From contig JAHDBD010000001.1 of the NCBI GenBank assembly GCA_020630575.1, positions 124,001-188,000 of the forward strand: a DNA stretch of 64,000 bases, in the 5' to 3' direction. Numbering within the stretch: position 1 is the first letter of the stretch; each line of letters starts with the position of its first letter. The notes under the pieces were generated by a model. The model saw only the letters and a list, made by a program, of their open reading frames with translations. It was not told the DNA's origin and did no database searches. Position numbers and translations under genes: made by a program. Source of the DNA: Bernardetia sp. (GTDB lineage: Bacteria > Bacteroidota > Bacteroidia > Cytophagales > Bernardetiaceae). This document shows positions 52,982-62,299 of the stretch, one piece after another.

Positions 52982-54931
52982 TTAACGCTGCAAGACAATA
53001 TTTTGCCTATATGCTTGATGCAATTGTTTTATCATTTCGTTCCATTTTTTATATTCTGAAATAGGTAAAATTAAATAATTACTATATACTGAGTGCTTTA
53101 AAATTATCTGTTCAGAGCTGCGAGTATATTCTACTGAAAAGCCAAAATACTCAGAATCATATTTTTGATTTTGAGGTAAATATTTGATAGCTGCTCCTCT
53201 TGGAAGTTCTAATACATAGACTTGCGTTTTTTCGAATTTATAATTGGCACTTACAGGAGTTTTTCTCAAACTATCAATTTCTGTATTCCTCCAAATTGGA
53301 TTCAAATGAAGATTGATATAAAACTCACTGTATAAAGATTGTGTATGATTAGGAATTTCATATTCATAATTTATCTGCAAGGGTTTTTCTCTTTTAGTAG
53401 ATAAAACTTCCGTTTTTTTGAGTTGTAGAGTAGGTTCATGAGGATTGAGTAGGCGTTTAAATGCTTCTATTTCTTGCTCTTTATCTTGAAATTGTAGATA
53501 AGGAAGAATTGTTGTTTTAGGAAAACCTTTCAAAACCATATTTCCTGTTGCACTTATTTTTGCTCCATCAATTTTTACTTTTGCACTATCATAAATACTA
53601 TTTTGGGAATAAGGAGCAGAATCAACATTCAAAATTTCAAATTTTTCAGAATTGATAGCTACTAAAGCCTCTTTATTTTGTGTAAAATAAGATGGCATTC
53701 CAAATATTTCTTGATTTCCTGTTGCATCCAAGAAATAATTTTTTCCATTTATTTTTGCAACTACAATCATATGATTGTCTACTAATGGAATAGGTAGTTG
53801 AGAGTATCTATAAGGCAAGTCTCTTGAACCTAGCCACGCAAAATGTGCTTCAATACCTTCTATTCTAAGCATTGCCAAAAGTGCACTTGCCATATCCTTA
53901 CAATCGCCATATTTTCGTTTACATACTTTTTCAGGTTGTGCAGGTCTGAATCCACGTTCTCCATCTTCAAATGCAATATATTGAACCTGTGTAGAAATCC
54001 AATCAAAAATACGTTGCGATTTTGCTAGTGCTGTAGTGTCATTTGCAGTTAGTTCATCAACAAAATACTCTAACTCAGGAAATTCTTTCATAGTATCAAT
54101 TTCTTTTATAAAAGGATAATACCAATCGTATAGGTCTTGTATAGAAGAAGATAAAGATACTTTTTTATCATTTTCGTCCTCTCTATTTTTGATAAACAAA
54201 ACTACATGAGGTTCATAATAACGAAGATTAGGTGACGATTTTTCGTCTGTATATTTGGGAGCATTTTCTAAAGTCCACGTATATATATTTCTATCTCCTT
54301 CTATTTTTTCTGTAAAATGAATTTTACTTGTATCCATTCCGAAAAACTGAAATCCAATTTCTATAGTATTGGCTACCGAAACTGATAATTCTGTTTTTTT
54401 TGAGTGAATGTAAGAGGTAAAGAAAAAGCTACCTAAGAAACGAGGTTCTAAAAGCTCTTCTGTATAAGCAAGATGTGTTTGTGTACCTGCTGTGATATTA
54501 GAAAACAAAAAAACTTTTTCCTTTACATCATTATAAAAAACATCATCTGAAACAGCATCACGAGTTTGAAAATTCACGACTTGTTTTTTCTTTATTCCGT
54601 CAGCAGTTTGGACTAAAGAATAAGCATCAACATTTTTTATTTTGTTATAATCTGAGTAGGTAATTGCCTCTTGTGCGTAGGCTTGCGAGTGAAGACGCAA
54701 ATGCAACATACGTGATTCTACCTGTGAAATAATTTTAAAACTATCTTTTTTTGTATCAAAATCAATATTTACTTCTTTTTTTCTATAAACAAAAACAGCT
54801 TTTTCTTTAGGATATATTTTTCGATATTCTTCTAAAAGAGAATTTTGGCAAAATAAATCAGTAGAAAAAGGAATAAAAAGTAGAAATAAAATACTAGTCA
54901 GTATCTTTTTATCAAGATTATATTTTTTCAT
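52982..54931 (-). CDS. DUF3857/transglutaminase-like secreted protein
   Basis: The 649-residue protein has a signal peptide (ILFLLFIPFSTDLFCQ) and an N-terminal DUF3857 domain, followed by a transglutaminase-like domain: KYGDCKDMASALLAMLR (Cys near residue 342), VDNHMIVVAKI (His) and YFLDATGN (Asp), which complete the catalytic triad. A C-terminal ~170-residue DUF3858-like part follows. This architecture is widespread in Bacteroidota and acts in the periplasm, as a peptidase or cross-linker; its substrate is unknown. Confidence 0.88.
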   Translation of the reverse strand: MKKYNLDKKILTSILFLLFIPFSTDLFCQNSLLEEYRKIYPKEKAVFVYRKKEVNIDFDTKKDSFKIISQVESRMLHLRLHSQAYAQEAITYSDYNKIKNVDAYSLVQTADGIKKKQVVNFQTRDAVSDDVFYNDVKEKVFLFSNITAGTQTHLAYTEELLEPRFLGSFFFTSYIHSKKTELSVSVANTIEIGFQFFGMDTSKIHFTEKIEGDRNIYTWTLENAPKYTDEKSSPNLRYYEPHVVLFIKNREDENDKKVSLSSSIQDLYDWYYPFIKEIDTMKEFPELEYFVDELTANDTTALAKSQRIFDWISTQVQYIAFEDGERGFRPAQPEKVCKRKYGDCKDMASALLAMLRIEGIEAHFAWLGSRDLPYRYSQLPIPLVDNHMIVVAKINGKNYFLDATGNQEIFGMPSYFTQNKEALVAINSEKFEILNVDSAPYSQNSIYDSAKVKIDGAKISATGNMVLKGFPKTTILPYLQFQDKEQEIEAFKRLLNPHEPTLQLKKTEVLSTKREKPLQINYEYEIPNHTQSLYSEFYINLHLNPIWRNTEIDSLRKTPVSANYKFEKTQVYVLELPRGAAIKYLPQNQKYDSEYFGFSVEYTRSSEQIILKHSVYSNYLILPISEYKKWNEMIKQLHQAYRQNIVLQR

Positions 54932-55052
54932 AAAAAGTCATTTATCAATTAATGTAGGATAGTTTTTGTAATTATTCTATTCAAATGACTAGCCATAATT
55001 TTAAAGACTCTATGAGAATATCTTATTTTTATAAAAATGAAACATAAATGTC

Positions 55053-55748
55053 TTATAGATTCTCTATAATCTCTTTGATAAGGATATTTATTTCATTTGA
55101 ATGTGTCAAAATCATAAAATGTCCTCCATTCTCAATCAGAAAATCATTTTTATTCAATCTTTTAGTAGAAAAAGGAATCACCAAATCGTTTGTGCCATGA
55201 ATTCTGAAAATAGAATTCGTAATAACTCTATTACTCTTCTCTTTGTGTTGCCACTTTAAAATCATCTTTATAAAAGACTTCGCAAATTTTGGATTTGAAT
55301 TTCTGATGATTTGATAAAGCTGTCTTTTTTCCTTTCTGTATTTTTTGTGAGCTATTCCAAATGCGAAACTGAGTAGTTTATTAGGTTTGTTGAGTAGAAA
55401 AGTAGGAATAAAAAAGTAGAGTTTTAATTTCCCAAAGAATCTATACAAAAATGGAATTTCTTTAGGAGTGAAAGCACTTGAAATTAAAATGACTTTCTCT
55501 GTTTGAATATGTTTGGAAAGTTCGGAAACCAACATTCCACCAAACGAAACACCTATCAGAATTACTTTTTTTGTTGTCTCTATTTGTGAAGAAAGCTGCA
55601 AAGCATACTCCTCTAAGTTATCAGTTTGTGGAGTTTCCCATTCTATAAATTTATGTCTTCTTTCTTTCAAAAATGAAAGATTATCAAATACAGAACTATC
55701 TGCACCAAGTCCAGAAAATAGGTAAATTATGCTTTCGTTTTCATTCAT
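55053..55748 (-). CDS. Alpha/beta-hydrolase
   Basis: A 231-residue alpha/beta-hydrolase of the small esterase kind: GLGADSS near the start, the nucleophile elbow GVSFGGMLV (near residue 70), the acid in IHGTNDLVIPFS and the His of NGGHFMI. No signal peptide. The cap region is short and basic (KEKRQLYQIIRNSN). Substrate unknown. It is divergent from the GT-C-like gene. Confidence 0.85.
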   Translation of the reverse strand: MNENESIIYLFSGLGADSSVFDNLSFLKERRHKFIEWETPQTDNLEEYALQLSSQIETTKKVILIGVSFGGMLVSELSKHIQTEKVILISSAFTPKEIPFLYRFFGKLKLYFFIPTFLLNKPNKLLSFAFGIAHKKYRKEKRQLYQIIRNSNPKFAKSFIKMILKWQHKEKSNRVITNSIFRIHGTNDLVIPFSTKRLNKNDFLIENGGHFMILTHSNEINILIKEIIENL

Positions 55749-55786
55749 AATCGTAAAGTTAAACTTTTCGGTTAGATAAAATCATT

Positions 55787-55810
55787 ACTTATTCGTTACT
55801 TTGTAAATTA
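55787..55810 (+). promoter_or_regulatory. Shared 24-base motif upstream of the GT-C-like gene
   Basis: ACTTATTCGTTACTTTGTAA (plus ATTA) lies 32 bases before the ATG at 55842. An almost identical copy is at 57454-57477 before the M16 gene, one mismatch in 24. The TTACTTTG core fits a -7 box. Confidence 0.55.
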
Positions 55811-55841
55811 TATAAAAAACACAATTTTACCGTTATTAATT

Positions 55842-57434
55842 ATGGAAGATAAAGATATATCTCAAAAAGTATATCGCTTTAGTTTATTACTTCTAGTTTT
55901 GGCAAGTAGTTATTTTTTTATTAGAACTTTATCAACACAATACGAAATTATTACTTCGCCCTATCAACAAGATTATAGAGAAATGGTTCATGTTTTGGCA
56001 GTGGAACTAATGACAGAGGGAGGCAATCCTTATCGAATAGATAATCAACCAGAATATGCACAGGCGTATGGAATCGTGCAAGACTTGCTCTATTTTCCTT
56101 TTATGAAAATTTTTGGCTCTTCTCCTCAACTTCATAGATTACTTACAGCTTTGGGAGGATTACTTAGTAGTTTGGTTATGATGACTTGGTTGCTGAATTT
56201 GAGAGTCAATATAATTGTTGCTATATCTGCTTCATTGATACTTTATTTGAATCTTCTGTTTTGGCAATTAGGAATTTCTCGTCCCGACTCTTGGGGTTTA
56301 TTTTTTATGCTTTTATCTATGTATATCCCTTTTAAATACAGTTATTCTATTAAAAGTTTAGTAATAAGTACTCTTTTGGGGTTATTAGCATTTTATACTA
56401 AATCTTATTTTGTGCTTGGAAGTGTACTCATCTCTAGTTTTATGTTTTTCTTTGTTTCTAAAAAGAAAGGTGTTTTATATGGGTTTTCATTTTTGTTTGT
56501 TTTTTTTATTTCAATTTATGTAGTGGTTTACTTTTTTCCATTGTTTTTTTATCTAACAGTATTATCTTTCCTTAATTATTCACTTGATGGTTCTTGGAGT
56601 CATGCTAATTTTCAGCTTTTTCAATTTTTCCGTATTCATAGTGCTATTTTTATTGTGTTTTTGATAGGTGTATTTTACTATTTTTATTGTAAAAATAAAG
56701 ATAAATTAAAGTATAGTTTTGATTGGAATTTATCTTCATTTAATCAACCTTTATTTACCATTCAAAATATTTCTTTAAGTTTAATTTTTAGAATATATTC
56801 TTTCTTTCTTATGTTTTTCTTAATTCATTATTTTTTAGGTGGAAATATTGGAGCTTATTTGAGTTATTATTTTACTCATGTTAGTCCTTTTCTTCTTCTT
56901 TTGGTAATTCCTATGATTACTTTCATTTCAAAGAAAAATAAATTGCTCGCTAGTATGGCTATTATTCTTGTTTTATTTGGAGTTTGGAATGCTAGAAAAG
57001 CATTATTCTCTCATAAACTAAATGAAGAGCAAATTGAACAATGGGAAATAGCAAAGAAATATGTCCAAAATAGTTCAAATATATTAGGTACTCCTGACAT
57101 GGCTAATCTTATTAGAGAAAGAAACTTGAAAGTATATGAGCAAGGTTTATTAATGCAATTTGTACTTGCAGGAAATGTAGAAAAACCATTTTTGCAAAAA
57201 ATATTTCCTCGTTATGAAGAGATACAAAAAGTAAGTGAAGAATTTGATAAGTCCATTAGAAATAAAATCCAAGGTAAAGAATTTGATTTAATAGTTATGC
57301 CCGATATACATCCGACCATTGCGTCTGATAAAAATGTAGAACTTTATTATGAGCAAATAGATTCAGTACGAATAGAGATGCCTTTTACAGGACAAAGCTG
57401 GAAAACCACTTTTTGGAAGCCAAGGAAAGAATAA
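55842..57434 (+). CDS. GT-C-like membrane glycosyltransferase
   Basis: The 530-residue protein has about 9-11 transmembrane helices and an N-terminal soluble loop (QYEIITSPYQQDYREMVHVL, TEGGNPYRIDNQPEYAQA) of the GT39/ArnT-like GT-C superfamily, including the DYRE segment that suggests a catalytic acidic site. A C-terminal soluble part follows from residue ~400. Such enzymes transfer sugars from polyprenyl-phosphate donors outside the inner membrane. It shares a promoter-like motif with the M16 gene downstream, though each appears to have its own. Confidence 0.65.
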   Translation: MEDKDISQKVYRFSLLLLVLASSYFFIRTLSTQYEIITSPYQQDYREMVHVLAVELMTEGGNPYRIDNQPEYAQAYGIVQDLLYFPFMKIFGSSPQLHRLLTALGGLLSSLVMMTWLLNLRVNIIVAISASLILYLNLLFWQLGISRPDSWGLFFMLLSMYIPFKYSYSIKSLVISTLLGLLAFYTKSYFVLGSVLISSFMFFFVSKKKGVLYGFSFLFVFFISIYVVVYFFPLFFYLTVLSFLNYSLDGSWSHANFQLFQFFRIHSAIFIVFLIGVFYYFYCKNKDKLKYSFDWNLSSFNQPLFTIQNISLSLIFRIYSFFLMFFLIHYFLGGNIGAYLSYYFTHVSPFLLLLVIPMITFISKKNKLLASMAIILVLFGVWNARKALFSHKLNEEQIEQWEIAKKYVQNSSNILGTPDMANLIRERNLKVYEQGLLMQFVLAGNVEKPFLQKIFPRYEEIQKVSEEFDKSIRNKIQGKEFDLIVMPDIHPTIASDKNVELYYEQIDSVRIEMPFTGQSWKTTFWKPRKE

Positions 57435-57453
57435 GGAAATAGACAAAACCGAT

Positions 57454-57477
57454 ACTTATTTGTTACTTTGTAAATTA
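57454..57477 (+). promoter_or_regulatory. Shared 24-base motif upstream of the M16 gene
   Basis: ACTTATTTGTTACTTTGTAA (plus ATTA) lies 31 bases before the ATG at 57508, matching the copy at 55787-55810. The same distance to both start codons suggests a shared promoter or operator. Confidence 0.55.
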
Positions 57478-57507
57478 AAAGTAAAAAAAGAGATTTTATA
57501 GCATACT

Positions 57508-58782
57508 ATGAGTATAGATACTAATTCAGATAATTACCAAGTTTATACGTTTCCTAATGGTATTCGTTTGGTTCATTGTAGAGTAAATCATACCAAAATA
57601 GCACATTGTGGGTTTAGTTTGGAGGTGGGAAGTAGAGATGAAAAAGCACATCAGGAAGGAATAGCTCACTTTTGGGAACACATGGCTTTCAAAGGAACTC
57701 AAAAACGAAAGGCTTTTCATATCATTAATCGTTTGGATGCTGTTGGGGGCGAACTCAATGCCTTTACAACGAAAGAAAAGATTGTTTTTTATGCTTCTGT
57801 TTTGGATGAACATTCTGAAAAAGCAATAGATATTTTATCAGATATTGCCTTTCGTTCTGTCTTTCCAGATAAAGAAATTGAGAAAGAAAGAGGGGTTATT
57901 TTGGAAGAAATGGCGATGTATAAAGATAATCCGATTGATTTGTTAGATGATGAGTTTGATGAAGTCGTTTTTGGAAATCATGCTTTAGGAAAACAAATTT
58001 TAGGAACGAGTGAAAGTGTAAAGCGTTTTAAAAGAACAGATTTTGAAGAGTTTGTAGCTCAAAATTTGGATACAAGTCGTCTTGTTTTTTCGTCCGTTAG
58101 TCGTTTGCCTTTTGAGAAAGTAAAGAAAATGGTAGAGAAATACATTGCTGATATTCCTGTTTTTACTTCGACTTTATACCGAAATTCTGCACCTTTCATA
58201 AAAGCACAACATATTATTAAGCCAAAATCTATTTCACAGGCACATTGTATGATTGGTGGAGCAGCTTATAATTTACATGATAATAAACGTATTCCTTTTG
58301 CGCTTCTCAATAATTACTTGGGAGGTCCTGCGCTCAATTCTCGTCTTAATCTGTCACTAAGAGAAAAGTATGGTTTGGTTTATTCTGTCGATTCAGGTTT
58401 CTCAGCATATAGCGATTCTGGAATGTTTGCCATTTCGTTTGCCACAGAAAAGAAGAGTTTGGATAAAAGTCTAAATTTAGTTTTGAAGCAACTCAATTTA
58501 CTCAAAGAAAAAACGCTTGGAAGTGGACTTTTTCACACAGCCAAACAGCAGTTTAAAGGACAGTTGGCAATGTCTAGTGAAAGTAATTCTGGACTTATGA
58601 TAGGAATGGGAAAATCATTTTTAGATTTTGGAAGAATGGTTTCGCTACAAGAATTTTTTGATAAAATAGATGCCTTGACTGTTTTTGATTTACAAGAAAT
58701 TGCACAAGAAATTTTTAGAGAAGAAAATTTGCATCGTCTGATTTATATGCCTGATGGAACACAGGAAGAGGAAGAAGACTAA
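57508..58782 (+). CDS. M16-family zinc metalloprotease
   Basis: A 424-residue M16 (pitrilysin) peptidase. HFWEH (His54, Glu57, His58) is the inverted zinc motif, and EEMAMY near residue 133 supplies the third metal ligand. The two M16 halves are seen (a second half with GGPALNSRLNLSLREKYGLV). No signal peptide is evident, so it may be cytoplasmic or exported by another route. The substrate is unknown. It has its own terminator at 58805. Confidence 0.9.
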   Translation: MSIDTNSDNYQVYTFPNGIRLVHCRVNHTKIAHCGFSLEVGSRDEKAHQEGIAHFWEHMAFKGTQKRKAFHIINRLDAVGGELNAFTTKEKIVFYASVLDEHSEKAIDILSDIAFRSVFPDKEIEKERGVILEEMAMYKDNPIDLLDDEFDEVVFGNHALGKQILGTSESVKRFKRTDFEEFVAQNLDTSRLVFSSVSRLPFEKVKKMVEKYIADIPVFTSTLYRNSAPFIKAQHIIKPKSISQAHCMIGGAAYNLHDNKRIPFALLNNYLGGPALNSRLNLSLREKYGLVYSVDSGFSAYSDSGMFAISFATEKKSLDKSLNLVLKQLNLLKEKTLGSGLFHTAKQQFKGQLAMSSESNSGLMIGMGKSFLDFGRMVSLQEFFDKIDALTVFDLQEIAQEIFREENLHRLIYMPDGTQEEEED

Positions 58783-58804
58783 TTAGTTCTTATTAGAAGA
58801 AAGA

Positions 58805-58841
58805 AAAAGCCGTCATTTTTATAAAAATAACGGCTTTTGTC
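58805..58841. terminator. Bidirectional terminator between M16 and the Spy-like gene
   Basis: AAAAGCCGT (58805 on) and ACGGCTTTT (to 58838) enclose ATTTTTATAAAAAT-type inner pairing with one mismatch; A and T runs flank it. Confidence 0.8.
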
Positions 58842-58908
58842 TTATAAATTATTTGGAAGGCTAGAAGCTATTTTGGATAAATAATATCTATTTTTCTCTT
58901 TTAGAGTA

Positions 58909-59526
58909 TTATTTTTTACCTTTTCTGTGTTTGCCTCCTTTACCATGTCTGCCTTTTTTCTCTGCTTTTATTTGCTGATATTTAGTAAACTGTTCGCTAG
59001 AAAGAATAGATTTTAGTTCCGTTTCAAAGGCTGTTTTTACAGCTTTACGCTCTTCTTTGTCTACTTTTTCGTCTCCTGCTGCTTCTTTGAGAGCTTGCAT
59101 TTTAGTCATTTTTGTAACTAAGGCAGCTTTTACTTTAGTAGCTTGTGCATCAGTCAAAGAAAGGTCAGACTTTAATTTTTCGATATGTTTTTCTGCTCTT
59201 TTGTTTGGGTCTTTGCGTTCTGCTCGTAAAGCATCTGCTTTTTTGCGTTGTTCTGGAGTCAAGATTTTGTCCATCTCTGCTTTAAACTCTGCTCGGTTTG
59301 TTTTTGCCCTAGCTTTAGCTTCTTCTTTTTTCTTCTCATGAAGAGCTTTGATTTGTTCTACTTGAGCATCTGAAAGTCCGAGTTCTTCTTTCATTTTTTC
59401 TAGTCTTTGTTCGTGATTATGATGTCTTCCATGTCTGCCTTCACCCTCTTTTTGTGCAAATGCACTAACTGAAAAAGCAAATAACAAGGCTAAAGATAAA
59501 ATTGCGATTTTTTGAATGGTTTTCAT
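58909..59526 (-). CDS. Spy/CpxP-like LTxxQ periplasmic protein
   Basis: A 205-residue secreted protein (signal LALLFAFSVSAFAQ) with a charged helical mature part. LGLSDAQVEQIKALHEKKKE and ILTPEQRKKADAL, and LSLTDAQATKVKAAL, are repeats of the LTxxQ type seen in Spy and CpxP chaperones, with Lys/Arg-rich linkers and a basic His/Gly/Lys tail (GRHGKGGKHRKGKK). It is probably a periplasmic anti-aggregation or stress protein; metal binding by the His/Gly tail is possible. Two copies of a 19-base motif lie upstream. Confidence 0.78.
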   Translation of the reverse strand: MKTIQKIAILSLALLFAFSVSAFAQKEGEGRHGRHHNHEQRLEKMKEELGLSDAQVEQIKALHEKKKEEAKARAKTNRAEFKAEMDKILTPEQRKKADALRAERKDPNKRAEKHIEKLKSDLSLTDAQATKVKAALVTKMTKMQALKEAAGDEKVDKEERKAVKTAFETELKSILSSEQFTKYQQIKAEKKGRHGKGGKHRKGKK

Positions 59527-59618
59527 AATTGATGGAAATTGATTGTTTTTGAAATATAATTTAGTGAATAGATTTTAAACTAATTTTGAATACATTTAAA
59601 ATTATTTTTTCGTTGGTA

Positions 59619-59750
59619 TTCGTAAGGTTAGATACAAGTGAAAAGCGAAGGTTTAATCTGAATTTTTATTTATGATTTTTTTAGAAATTCTATTTTTCTT
59701 TATTTCAAATCAAAATTTTTATTGGTCGCTTTTCGTAAGGTTAGATACAA
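59619..59750. repeat. Two identical 19-base direct repeats upstream of the Spy-like gene
   Basis: TTCGTAAGGTTAGATACAA occurs exactly at 59619-59637 and 59732-59750, each preceded by ATTGGT or TTGGT-like sequence and followed by a related AAGGTTTAAT segment. The spacing of 113 bases and good conservation in an otherwise AT-rich gap suggest two copies of a regulatory module, or a small duplicated unit. Confidence 0.65.
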
Positions 59751-59792
59751 ACAGATGAGAAAGGTTTAATTGAATATTATTTTAAAAGAAAA

Positions 59793-59824
59793 AACCTTCA
59801 AGACGTTTAAAAATCTTGAAGGTT
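59793..59824 (-). terminator. Terminator of the second serine hydrolase gene
   Basis: AACCTTCAAGA (59793-59803), a 10-base loop and TCTTGAAGGTT (59814-59824) form a perfect 11-bp stem with a T run on the minus strand. Confidence 0.8.
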
Positions 59825-59862
59825 TGGAATGATATATTCAATTTAGAAAAAAAGATAGATTA

Positions 59863-61152
59863 TTATAATTTTTTACCTAGTTCGAATGCTTGTTTATACA
59901 TTTCTATTAATGTATTGTCTATTTGGTCACCAACATTTTCATCTTCAGCACTTATGTTAGTAAATACAAGTACACCAATTTTGGTAACTGGATCAAAAGC
60001 CATTTCTGTTGTTGTGCCATCTTCGCCTCCATTGTGTCCCCAAAGCCCTAAAGATGCATCTTGCAGGAACATATGTAAACCCATAGTTTCATCAAGACTT
60101 GGAATTTGTTGTGTAAGCATAGACTCAACAGTTGAAGATTTTAGAAGCTCATAACCATTGAAAGTACCACCATTAGCAATTGCAGCCGCAAACTTAGCCA
60201 TTTCTCTAGGCGTTGTACGCAGACCACCATTTGGATAGTCAGGGAAAGTATAGTTTTCAATTTTTACAGCTTCTCCGTCCTGTAATTCGTAAGGCTGAAC
60301 AATAGTTCCTGTAATTCCACCTAATTTCCATGTTGTGTTAGTCATACCTAGAGGAGTGAAAATATTTTGCTGTGTATAATCAGTAAAACTCATTCCAGAA
60401 ATTTCTTCTACCAAAACACCGATAAGCGCAGAGCCTGCATTTGAATAACTAAACTCTGTTCCAGGTGCTGCCTCGGCAAAATTAGCCTCTGCATCGTAAC
60501 GAGAACCACCTACTTTTAAATAACTTTCCATAAATGGTTTAAGAGCAAGAGGTGTATCTCCGTTAAATGTTTTGTTTCCATACAAGTTGTCTCCGTCTAT
60601 AATAGAAGAAGAATGTGTAAGCACCATACGGAATGTAATTGGAGTCGAAGAGTTAGGATTAACAACAGGAAAAGAAAGATAATCATTAATTGGATCGTCC
60701 AAATCAAATCTTTCTTCATCATACAAACGAAGCAATGCTACAGCTGTAACAGTTTTAGAAATAGAAGCAATCAAAAATAAATGATCTGCAGCTAAATCTA
60801 AATCTTGTGCCACATTTGATTTTCCATAATAGCCTTCATGCAAAATTTGATTGTCTTTGAAAATAATTGCACCAACAGCAGGAAGTTTTTGGGCATCCAT
60901 TTGAGCAGCTATAAAGTCATCAAAGGCTTGTTTGTCTGAGTCGGTATCTCCACCACTATCTCCTCCACCATCTTCATCACCACCGTCTTGATCTCCTCCA
61001 TCACCATCATCATCACCATCTTCATCAGCAGGAGGATCAACAACATCTACATTAGGCTCTGGATCACTATCATCTCCACAACTTGAAAGTGATATAGAAA
61101 AAGTAAGTAATAAACTCAAAAGAAATAGCACAGGAAATTTTGAAATGTTCAT
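59863..61152 (-). CDS. Serine hydrolase, class C beta-lactamase/PBP fold, lipoprotein (second)
   Basis: A 429-residue lipoprotein (SLSSC, Cys25) with the same fold as the protein at 2891-4117. A 35-residue Asp/Gly/Glu-rich linker (residues ~37-73; GDDDGDGGDQDGGDEDGG is within it) precedes the catalytic domain, in which SISK (Ser130, Lys133), YSNAG and a HNGG motif give the active site. The linker may bind calcium or act as a hydrated spacer. The two hydrolases share motifs but the linker is unique to this one. Confidence 0.88.
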   Translation of the reverse strand: MNISKFPVLFLLSLLLTFSISLSSCGDDSDPEPNVDVVDPPADEDGDDDGDGGDQDGGDEDGGGDSGGDTDSDKQAFDDFIAAQMDAQKLPAVGAIIFKDNQILHEGYYGKSNVAQDLDLAADHLFLIASISKTVTAVALLRLYDEERFDLDDPINDYLSFPVVNPNSSTPITFRMVLTHSSSIIDGDNLYGNKTFNGDTPLALKPFMESYLKVGGSRYDAEANFAEAAPGTEFSYSNAGSALIGVLVEEISGMSFTDYTQQNIFTPLGMTNTTWKLGGITGTIVQPYELQDGEAVKIENYTFPDYPNGGLRTTPREMAKFAAAIANGGTFNGYELLKSSTVESMLTQQIPSLDETMGLHMFLQDASLGLWGHNGGEDGTTTEMAFDPVTKIGVLVFTNISAEDENVGDQIDNTLIEMYKQAFELGKKL

Positions 61153-61336
61153 AATAAATAATTTTAGGTTAATTAAAATAAAGTGAGCGTTTTTTACGAT
61201 GTCTTATTTCTATAAGACATCGGCAATTAGCATTATAATCTATTTTATTCAAAAAAAAGCATATAGACAAAGTATAGACAAGTCATAAAAAGTGCATTTT
61301 TTTTGACTAAAATCACTGTAAAGGACTATTTTTTAT

Positions 61337-62059
61337 TTATTTAATCTTACTTTTTGGTTCTACCGTAATTTTTGAACCTTCAGTAAGCATAACTGAAGCA
61401 GGTTTTTGATTATCCAAAAAAGAAAATTCTTCTCCATAAATTCCACCAAAATCAGCTTTTATTTCATAGTCTAAAACATCATACTTTTGCCATTTTGGGT
61501 GAGTTACTTCGTATTCATTTGTTTTTTGGTCACCTTGTTTTGCATAACCCCAGTAATGTTCGGTTATAAATTCAGTTTTGCTTCCTTCTTCTATTTCACT
61601 TAAATTTTTAGTTGTTTTGAGATAAATAGAATTAAGTTTTTTAGTTTTATTCTTTTGCCATGTGTATTCTATTTCTCTGTTATCTTGATTTTCTACCCAT
61701 TTATGACTCATTTTCATTGTTTCATAATTTTCTCCATAAATCATATTTGCTACAAAAGTAATGGCAGGCTTGGGAACAATTTCTTTTATAAAAACAACTC
61801 CTCTTTTCCATTCTTTTGTTATTGGATCTAATCTTTTTACATAAAAACGCAAATTTACTTCTTCAAAATCAGTATGAAAGGGAATAGACAATCCTACTAA
61901 TTTTACATCCTTAAACATAAAACCGATTAGACTAACATAACATTTTCCTTTCCACAAATCTAGTTCTGTTCCAAATGGAAGATAAGGAAGAAGTAAAGAA
62001 GGTTCTATTTCGTAATTTACAAATGCTAATTTTCGCCATTCTGCTATTAGAAAACTCAT
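61337..62059 (-). CDS. DUF2071 (YqjF-like) protein
   Basis: A 240-residue protein that opens with the DUF2071 pattern: FLIAEWRKLAFVNYEIEPSL, LPYLPFGTELDLWKGKCYVS, then VNLRFYVKR. Bacterial YqjF-like proteins of this family have no firm function. No signal or membrane segment. It is separated from the ABC exporter gene by the hairpin at 62261 and stands alone. Confidence 0.85.
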   Translation of the reverse strand: MSFLIAEWRKLAFVNYEIEPSLLLPYLPFGTELDLWKGKCYVSLIGFMFKDVKLVGLSIPFHTDFEEVNLRFYVKRLDPITKEWKRGVVFIKEIVPKPAITFVANMIYGENYETMKMSHKWVENQDNREIEYTWQKNKTKKLNSIYLKTTKNLSEIEEGSKTEFITEHYWGYAKQGDQKTNEYEVTHPKWQKYDVLDYEIKADFGGIYGEEFSFLDNQKPASVMLTEGSKITVEPKSKIK

Positions 62060-62260
62060 TTTTTTAGATTAAAATAATGGGTTGGAATAAAGTAGGTGTA
62101 AAATCAAATATAGCTTATAAATCTTACAATTCAATTTCAGTTCTTAAAAAATCAAAACTAGCCTTTTTAGAGATAAAAAAGTTCAAATCAAATCTAACTT
62201 TTAGTGTATCTTTATCGTTAAGACCAAATCATTGTAGCTACAAGCATTTTCTCTGTTCTG

Positions 62261-62281
62261 ATTCAAGTGTCGCACTTGAAT
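62261..62281. repeat. Palindrome ATTCAAGTG-TCG-CACTTGAAT
   Basis: A perfect 9-bp stem with a 3-base loop, about 20 bases before the ATG at 62300. It shares TTCAAG(C/T)GTCG with the palindrome at 1324-1359. Confidence 0.6.
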
Positions 62282-62299
62282 TAAATAATATCTATAAAA

